Of a stretch of 64,000 nucleotides of DNA, positions 59,223 through 64,000 are shown piece by piece. The position numbers were made by a program, and so were the translations under genes. The first letter of the stretch is position 1, and each line of letters begins with the position of its first letter. Source of the stretch: Enterobacter cloacae (GTDB lineage: Bacteria > Pseudomonadota > Gammaproteobacteria > Enterobacterales > Enterobacteriaceae); NCBI RefSeq assembly GCF_013375935.1, contig NZ_CP056117.1:3844001-3908000 (forward strand), in the 5' to 3' direction. Under the pieces are notes generated by a model. It searched no databases. It saw only the letters and a list, made by a program, of their open reading frames with translations, and was not told the DNA's origin.

Positions 59223-61472
59223 ATGTCGAACAATGATAAACCACATCAGTCACCCATTCATGGCACCGAAGAATCTCAACCGGGAATGGATTCACTCGCC
59301 CCTGCTGACGGCTCTCATAAACCATCCCCGGGCCCTTCCGCACCGGGGGAACAGCCTACCGCACCGGGAAGCATGAAGTCCCCCGATGCGGAAAACGAGA
59401 AGTTAAAATCCCTCGATCCGCACCGCAAAGGTGGCGAAGGTTATGCGCTGACCACCAATCAGGGCGTGCGTATCGCCGATGACCAGAACTCCCTGCGTGC
59501 CGGAACGCGCGGCCCGACGCTGCTGGAAGATTTCATTCTGCGGGAAAAGATCACCCATTTCGACCATGAGCGTATTCCTGAGCGTATCGTTCACGCGCGT
59601 GGCTCCGCGGCGCACGGCTATTTCCAGCCGTATAAAAGCCTGAAAGAGGTAACCAAAGCGGATTTCTTATCCGACCCGAATAAAATCACCCCGGTGTTCG
59701 TGCGCTTCTCCACCGTACAGGGCGGCGCTGGCTCGGCCGACACGGTGCGTGATATTCGCGGCTTCGCCACCAAATTCTACACCGAAGAGGGTATTTTCGA
59801 CCTCGTCGGCAATAACACCCCGGTTTTCTTCATTCAGGATGCGCATAAGTTTCCTGACTTTGTCCATGCGGTAAAACCAGAGCCTCACTGGGCCATACCG
59901 CAGGGACAAAGCGCCCATGACACCTTCTGGGACTATGTCTCGCTGCAGCCGGAAACCCTGCACAACGTGATGTGGGCGATGTCTGACCGCGGGATCCCGC
60001 GCAGCTACCGCACCATGGAAGGGTTTGGTATTCATACCTTCCGTCTGATCAATGCCGAAGGTAAGGCAACGTTTGTGCGGTTCCACTGGAAGCCGGTCGC
60101 GGGGAAAGCGTCCCTGGTATGGGATGAAGCGCAGAAGCTCACCGGTCGCGATCCGGACTTCCACCGCCGCGAACTGTGGGAATCCATTGAAGCCGGAGAT
60201 TTCCCGGAATACGAGCTGGGGTTACAGCTGATCCCGGAAGAGGACGAGTTCAAATTCGACTTCGACCTGCTCGATCCGACCAAGCTTATTCCCGAAGAGC
60301 TGGTGCCGGTTCAACTGGTGGGCAAAATGGTGCTTAACCGCAACCCGGACAATTTCTTTGCCGAGAATGAGCAGGCGGCGTTCCACCCGGGCCACATCGT
60401 GCCGGGGCTGGATTTCACCAACGATCCGCTGCTTCAGGGCCGCCTCTTCTCCTACACCGATACGCAGATCAGCCGACTCGGCGGGCCAAACTTCCACGAA
60501 ATTCCGATCAACCGTCCAACCTGCCCGTACCACAACTTCCAGCGTGACGGGATGCACCGCCAGGATATTGACACCAACCCGGCGAACTACGAACCGAACT
60601 CCATTAACGATAACTGGCCGCGTGAAACGCCGCCGGCACCGAAGCGCGGCGGGTTTGAGTCGTATCAGGAGCGCGTTGATGGAACGAAAATTCGCGAGCG
60701 CAGCCCGTCCTTCGGCGAATACTACGCCCATCCTCGCCTGTTCTGGAACAGCCAGACCCCGATTGAACAGCAGCATATTATCGGCGGCTTCAGCTTTGAG
60801 CTGAGCAAGGTGGTGCGCACGTACATTCGCGAGCGCGTGGTCGATCATCTGGCGCATATTGATATTCAGCTTGCCCAGGGCGTGGCGAACAACCTCGGAA
60901 TTACGCTCACCGACGAGCAGTGCCATGCCGCACCGCCGAAAGACGTGAACGGGCTGAAAAAGGATCCGTCCCTGAGCCTGTATGCGGTACCCGGCGGGTC
61001 AATTAAGGGCCGCGTGGTGGCGATCCTGCTGAACGATAAAACCCGCGCCAGCGACGTGCTGGGGATCATGAAGGCGCTGAAAACCCAGGGAGTGCATGCC
61101 AAGCTGCTTTACTCACGCATGGGCGAAGTAACGGCCGATGACGGCTCTGTCCTGCCGATTGCCGCCACCTTTGCGGGCGCACCGTCGCTGACGGTTGATG
61201 CGGTGATTATGCCGTGCGGTGACGTAGAGAGCCTGCTCGGCAACGGTGATGCCGCCTATTATCTTCTGGAAGCCTATAAGCACCTGAAGCCAATAGCCCT
61301 GGCAGGCGATGCGCGGAAGTTTAAAACCCTGCTGAAGGTGCCGGACCAGGGAGAAGAAGGCATTGTTGAGGGGGATAACGTTGACGATGCGTTCATGACC
61401 CGGCTGTTTGATCTGCTCGCCGCGCACCGCGTGTGGTCGCGCAGCAGTAAAACCGACCAGATCCCGGCGTAA
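59223..61472 (+). CDS. katE: KatE, monofunctional catalase HPII
   Basis: 749 residues (E. coli 753). Large-subunit catalase with an N-terminal extension, active-site His in [13 protein letters not shown], Asn in [13 protein letters not shown], and the heme-ligand Tyr in [17 protein letters not shown]-terminal flavodoxin-like domain ([19 protein letters not shown]) completes it. In E. coli stationary-phase, RpoS-dependent. Good ribosome binding site GGAGAAGCGTGCA. Confidence 0.97.
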   Translation: MSNNDKPHQSPIHGTEESQPGMDSLAPADGSHKPSPGPSAPGEQPTAPGSMKSPDAENEKLKSLDPHRKGGEGYALTTNQGVRIADDQNSLRAGTRGPTLLEDFILREKITHFDHERIPERIVHARGSAAHGYFQPYKSLKEVTKADFLSDPNKITPVFVRFSTVQGGAGSADTVRDIRGFATKFYTEEGIFDLVGNNTPVFFIQDAHKFPDFVHAVKPEPHWAIPQGQSAHDTFWDYVSLQPETLHNVMWAMSDRGIPRSYRTMEGFGIHTFRLINAEGKATFVRFHWKPVAGKASLVWDEAQKLTGRDPDFHRRELWESIEAGDFPEYELGLQLIPEEDEFKFDFDLLDPTKLIPEELVPVQLVGKMVLNRNPDNFFAENEQAAFHPGHIVPGLDFTNDPLLQGRLFSYTDTQISRLGGPNFHEIPINRPTCPYHNFQRDGMHRQDIDTNPANYEPNSINDNWPRETPPAPKRGGFESYQERVDGTKIRERSPSFGEYYAHPRLFWNSQTPIEQQHIIGGFSFELSKVVRTYIRERVVDHLAHIDIQLAQGVANNLGITLTDEQCHAAPPKDVNGLKKDPSLSLYAVPGGSIKGRVVAILLNDKTRASDVLGIMKALKTQGVHAKLLYSRMGEVTADDGSVLPIAATFAGAPSLTVDAVIMPCGDVESLLGNGDAAYYLLEAYKHLKPIALAGDARKFKTLLKVPDQGEEGIVEGDNVDDAFMTRLFDLLAAHRVWSRSSKTDQIPA

Positions 61473-61490
61473 GCAAACCATACCCGGCTG

Positions 61491-61530
61491 TGCGGCCTGA
61501 TGCCCGCGCCCCTCTCCCACGGGAGAGGGA
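61491..61530 (-). repeat. Intergenic palindromic repeat, copy 2
   Basis: On the minus strand CCCTCTCCC-GTGGGAGAGGG followed by GGGCATCAGGCCGCA, the same element as at 30391-30435 in the opposite orientation. Confidence 0.7.
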
Positions 61531-61540
61531 AACAATAGTA

Positions 61541-61575
61541 AAAACGGTAACCCAGGGGTTACCGTTTTGCTTTTA
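61541..61575. terminator. Bidirectional terminator katE/chbG
   Basis: AAAACGGTAACC-N4-GGTTACCGTTTT, followed by GCTTTT on the plus strand. Confidence 0.8.
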
Positions 61576-61593
61576 TCGCGACACCGGCACGTT

Positions 61594-62343
61594 TTAAAGA
61601 TCCCTGAACGTCCCCAGACGATACCCACGTTCGGCAATCGCGTGCTTCAGCGACGCCGATGTCAGAACATACAGTTCATCCAGGCGCGGCCAGCAGTAGG
61701 CGCTCTTACGCACGGTCTGGTCGATAAACGCCGGGTGCGCCATCACCTCAAGCGAGCGTTCCCCTTTTGCGGCAGAATCGTCCAGCACCCTGAGGAACAG
61801 CGCTTCGTCGATCGCGTCGCCGTAAAATGCGCTGCTGAACCCGTCCGTTGCCGTCACGGCGACCTCCGGCAACCCGCGCACGTCACGATCCACGCGCATC
61901 GCCACGCCTTTGCGCTGGGCAAACTCTGCCACTATCGGAAAAATCGCCGGGATCATATGCACATGATGGTGACTGTCAATATGCGTTGGCTCACGGCCAA
62001 ACGCGTCGACAAAGCGATTAAACTGGCAGTCCAGCTCGCGGGCAATCTCATCGAGCGGCAGCGCGTTCTGCTCCGCCAGTTCCCAAATCCATTTCCCCAG
62101 CTGCCCGTCGCGCGTCAGGCCCGGCATTGGCGACAGCGGTAACCCAAGCGTCAGCACAAAGTGCATACCCACGCCCAGCTCTGGTACCTCACGGCTCAGC
62201 TGAGCCGCGTGTTCTGCCGCCTCGCCGTTGATAAGCGCTGTTGTGGAGGTCACGACGCCCCGGCGACAGGCCTCAATAATGCCGTAGTTCTGCCCTTTCG
62301 ACAGGCCAAAATCATCGGCATTTACGATCAGCAGGTTTTCCAT
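61594..62343 (-). CDS. chbG: ChbG (YdjC), chitooligosaccharide deacetylase
   Basis: 249 residues. YdjC-fold metal-dependent carbohydrate deacetylase: metal-binding Asp in [11 protein letters not shown] and His in [12 protein letters not shown]. It removes one N-acetyl group from phosphorylated chitobiose/chitotriose so that ChbR and ChbF can act. Last gene of the chbBCARFG operon, 11 bases after chbF. Confidence 0.94.
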   Translation of the reverse strand: MENLLIVNADDFGLSKGQNYGIIEACRRGVVTSTTALINGEAAEHAAQLSREVPELGVGMHFVLTLGLPLSPMPGLTRDGQLGKWIWELAEQNALPLDEIARELDCQFNRFVDAFGREPTHIDSHHHVHMIPAIFPIVAEFAQRKGVAMRVDRDVRGLPEVAVTATDGFSSAFYGDAIDEALFLRVLDDSAAKGERSLEVMAHPAFIDQTVRKSAYCWPRLDELYVLTSASLKHAIAERGYRLGTFRDL

Positions 62344-62354
62344 CGCGCCTCCTC

Positions 62355-63704
62355 TTAACGGTGTTTGAGCTTCTCAACCGTGGCGGCAAAGTTTGGCAGC
62401 CATTTTTCATGCGCCAGGATCATTTCGCTCGCGAGTTTTTCGGCATCACGGTCAGAATGCACCAGCGGGCTCAGGTTCAGCGCCAGCAGCACGTCATTCA
62501 GCTCGCCGCTCAGCGCCGCGTTGCTTGCGGCCACTTCAAAGCCCTTGATGGTATGAATGAGGCCCATCACCTTATCGTCGAAGTGGGTAATGCGCGGATG
62601 CGGTTTCGCTCCCTCGCGCCCAAGAATACAGGTCATCTCAACGGCCCAGTCTGCCGGAATATTGTCGATGTGCCCATGATGCGGAACGTTCACATAGTGC
62701 TCGGCCTGCTTGTCATTGTAAATGGCGTTGATCACCTCACACGCTGCATCCGAATAGTACGCCCCGCCGCGCTGCTCCAGCTCTTTCGGCTTCACGTTGA
62801 GGTTCGGATCTTTATACAAATCAAAAAGCTGCTTCTCCACTTTCTGCACAACCTGCGCACGCGCGCCGCCTTTGTAGTACTCGCCCATTTCAATCGCCAG
62901 CATCTCTTTCTGCTTGAAGTAGTAGAGCAGATACGAGCACGGCAGCAGATTCAGGGAGCGGATCAGCCCTTCGCTGAACGGCAGATCGAAAATGTTTTTC
63001 ACCGAGGCCGCGGTCAGGCGACCGGAGGCGACGCCGTCGAGCAGCTCCGCAAAGCGCGACTGCCCGTTCACCATCACGTCCTTGATAAATACCATGTGGT
63101 TGAGGCCGAACAGGTCAATGGAGAGTTCATCGCTATCGGTCAGTTCCAGCACGTCGCGAATGAACATTTTCATGCCGATCGGAATGTTGCAGACGCCGAT
63201 AAAGCGTTTAAAACCGGTGTGGCGATAGACTGCCTCGGTCACCATCCCGGCCGGATTGGTGAAGTTAATGACCCAGGCGTTCGGGCAAATCTCTTCCACG
63301 TCTTTAATGATGTCAAAAATCACCGGAATGGTACGCAGGCCCTTAAACAGGCCGCCTGCGCCGTTAGTTTCCTGGCCCAGATAACCGTGGCTCAGCGGAA
63401 TACGCTCGTCAAGCTCGCGCGCCTTCAACTGACCAACGCGCAGCTGCGTGGTTACGAAGTCTGCATCCTTCAGCGCCAGGCGGCGATCCAGCGTTTTATG
63501 CACGGTTAACGGCACACCGGCTTTTTCAACCATGCGTTTGCACAGGTCGAAAATAATATTCAGCTTTTCCTGGCCTTCTTCCACATCCACCAGCCATAAC
63601 TCGCTGACCGGTAATTCATGATAACGTTTCAGGAAACCTTCAAGTAATTCCGGGGTATAGCTGCTGCCGCCGCCGATGGTCACGACTTTTAATTTCTGTT
63701 GCAT
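62355..63704 (-). CDS. chbF: ChbF, 6-phospho-chitobiosidase (GH4)
   Basis: 449 residues. GH4 NAD- and metal-dependent glycosidase with [15 protein letters not shown] at the NAD-binding end, and motifs [12 protein letters not shown] and [12 protein letters not shown] near the metal site. It cleaves phosphorylated chitobiose. Start ATG near 63704 after GGGAGATATT. Confidence 0.96.
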   Translation of the reverse strand: MQQKLKVVTIGGGSSYTPELLEGFLKRYHELPVSELWLVDVEEGQEKLNIIFDLCKRMVEKAGVPLTVHKTLDRRLALKDADFVTTQLRVGQLKARELDERIPLSHGYLGQETNGAGGLFKGLRTIPVIFDIIKDVEEICPNAWVINFTNPAGMVTEAVYRHTGFKRFIGVCNIPIGMKMFIRDVLELTDSDELSIDLFGLNHMVFIKDVMVNGQSRFAELLDGVASGRLTAASVKNIFDLPFSEGLIRSLNLLPCSYLLYYFKQKEMLAIEMGEYYKGGARAQVVQKVEKQLFDLYKDPNLNVKPKELEQRGGAYYSDAACEVINAIYNDKQAEHYVNVPHHGHIDNIPADWAVEMTCILGREGAKPHPRITHFDDKVMGLIHTIKGFEVAASNAALSGELNDVLLALNLSPLVHSDRDAEKLASEMILAHEKWLPNFAATVEKLKHR

Positions 63705-63813
63705 AATATCTCCCTTAGCGTATCAGGTTAACCGCCTGCAAGGTATAGCGTTCTCTTCCAGCTATTTGGGCAAGCAATTACGTCAATGTTCGTCGCGGAT
63801 AATCCGCGGAAGG

Positions 63814-64000
63814 TTAATTTATTACCGTTAAATTTTTGCGGTAACTGTTCGGTGTGAATGAAGTAAACTTTTTAAAGGTTTTAATAAACAGGCTGGGGCT
63901 ACTGTAACCGGATTCGTAAGCGATATCGGTGACCGAGTAGTTAGTAATTTCCAGCTGTTTTTTGGCAAAATTAATGCGGATTTCATTAATAATTTGCACC
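63814..64000 (-). CDS. chbR: ChbR, AraC-family regulator, C-terminal part only
   Basis: The last 61 or more residues of an AraC-type regulator with the second helix-turn-helix ([20 protein letters not shown]), ending at 63814; the rest is beyond the window. The sequence and position before chbF identify ChbR, the dual regulator of the chb operon with NagC and ChbG-processed sugars. About 109 bases separate it from chbF. Confidence 0.9.
   Translation of the reverse strand, partial: VQIINEIRINFAKKQLEITNYSVTDIAYESGYSSPSLFIKTFKKFTSFTPNSYRKNLTVIN

Noticed and set aside
62361..63509. 382-residue open frame opposite chbF
   Set aside because: Complementary frame of a well-conserved GH4 gene; histidine- and arginine-rich composition typical of antisense artefacts.

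Overview
The window reads as chromosomal DNA of a gamma-proteobacterium of the family Enterobacteriaceae, most likely Enterobacter or a close relative. The backbone follows the E. coli K-12 order around 37-39 min: suf - ydiH - menI - ydiJ - ydiK - rprA - ppsA/ppsR - aroH - ydiE - selO - ydiV - nlpC - btuDEC - ihfA - pheTSM - rplT - rpmI - infC - thrS - ydiY - pfkB - ydiZ - yniAB - hxpB - ydjM - tcyP - cedA - katE - chb. The gene content and the evident GC richness fit Enterobacter better than Escherichia. No tRNA, rRNA, CRISPR array, prophage or insertion sequence was found. Species assignment is inference from gene order and remembered protein sequences.

Layout: 1-4.9 kb holds the suf Fe-S assembly operon with a rich upstream control region (Fur, IscR-like, IHF and OxyR-like sites). 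4.9-16.2 kb is an accessory block between sufA and ydiH. It contains the blue-light module bluR-bluF with ycgZ-ymgA-ariR, a chaperone-usher fimbrial operon, a LuxR-type regulator and two tandem IprA/YaiV-family regulators. 16.2-21.6 kb returns to backbone (ydiH, menI, ydiJ, ydiK, sRNA RprA). 21.6-25.4 kb is an added glycoside utilisation pair (GH3 enzyme and GPH symporter). 25.6-30.4 kb is ppsA/ppsR/aroH. 30.5-36.4 kb is a Fur-controlled heme uptake operon hemPRSTUV lying between the hemP/ydiE position and selO. 36.4-42.4 kb is selO, ydiV, nlpC and btuDEC, with an unrecognised gene inserted inside btu. 42.4-49.6 kb is the ihfA-pheTSM-rplT-rpmI-infC-thrS translation cluster. 49.6-64 kb carries small membrane proteins, ydiY, pfkB, yniAB, hxpB, a kduD homologue, ydjM, tcyP, cedA, katE and the end of the chb operon.

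Working together: several genes bear on the choice between motile and sessile life. They are the BluR/BluF photoswitch and its Rcs-linked effectors, the fimbriae, the Rcs-activated RprA and the anti-FlhDC protein YdiV. A second theme is iron and oxidative stress (suf, hem, btuE, katE).

The most notable new-looking signal is in the divergent promoter between the fimbrial operon and the first IprA-like regulator. It has three copies of a dyad of form GGTCTA-N4-TAGACC (the third with one base changed), a geometry typical of CRP/FNR-family operators. A second is a degenerate copy of the btuC 3' end on the far side of the inserted gene in btuCED.

Four reading-frame breaks (bluF, usher twice, ydiK) all lie in G homopolymers. 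This could be sequencing error; the G9 tract in the usher could alternatively be a phase-variation tract.
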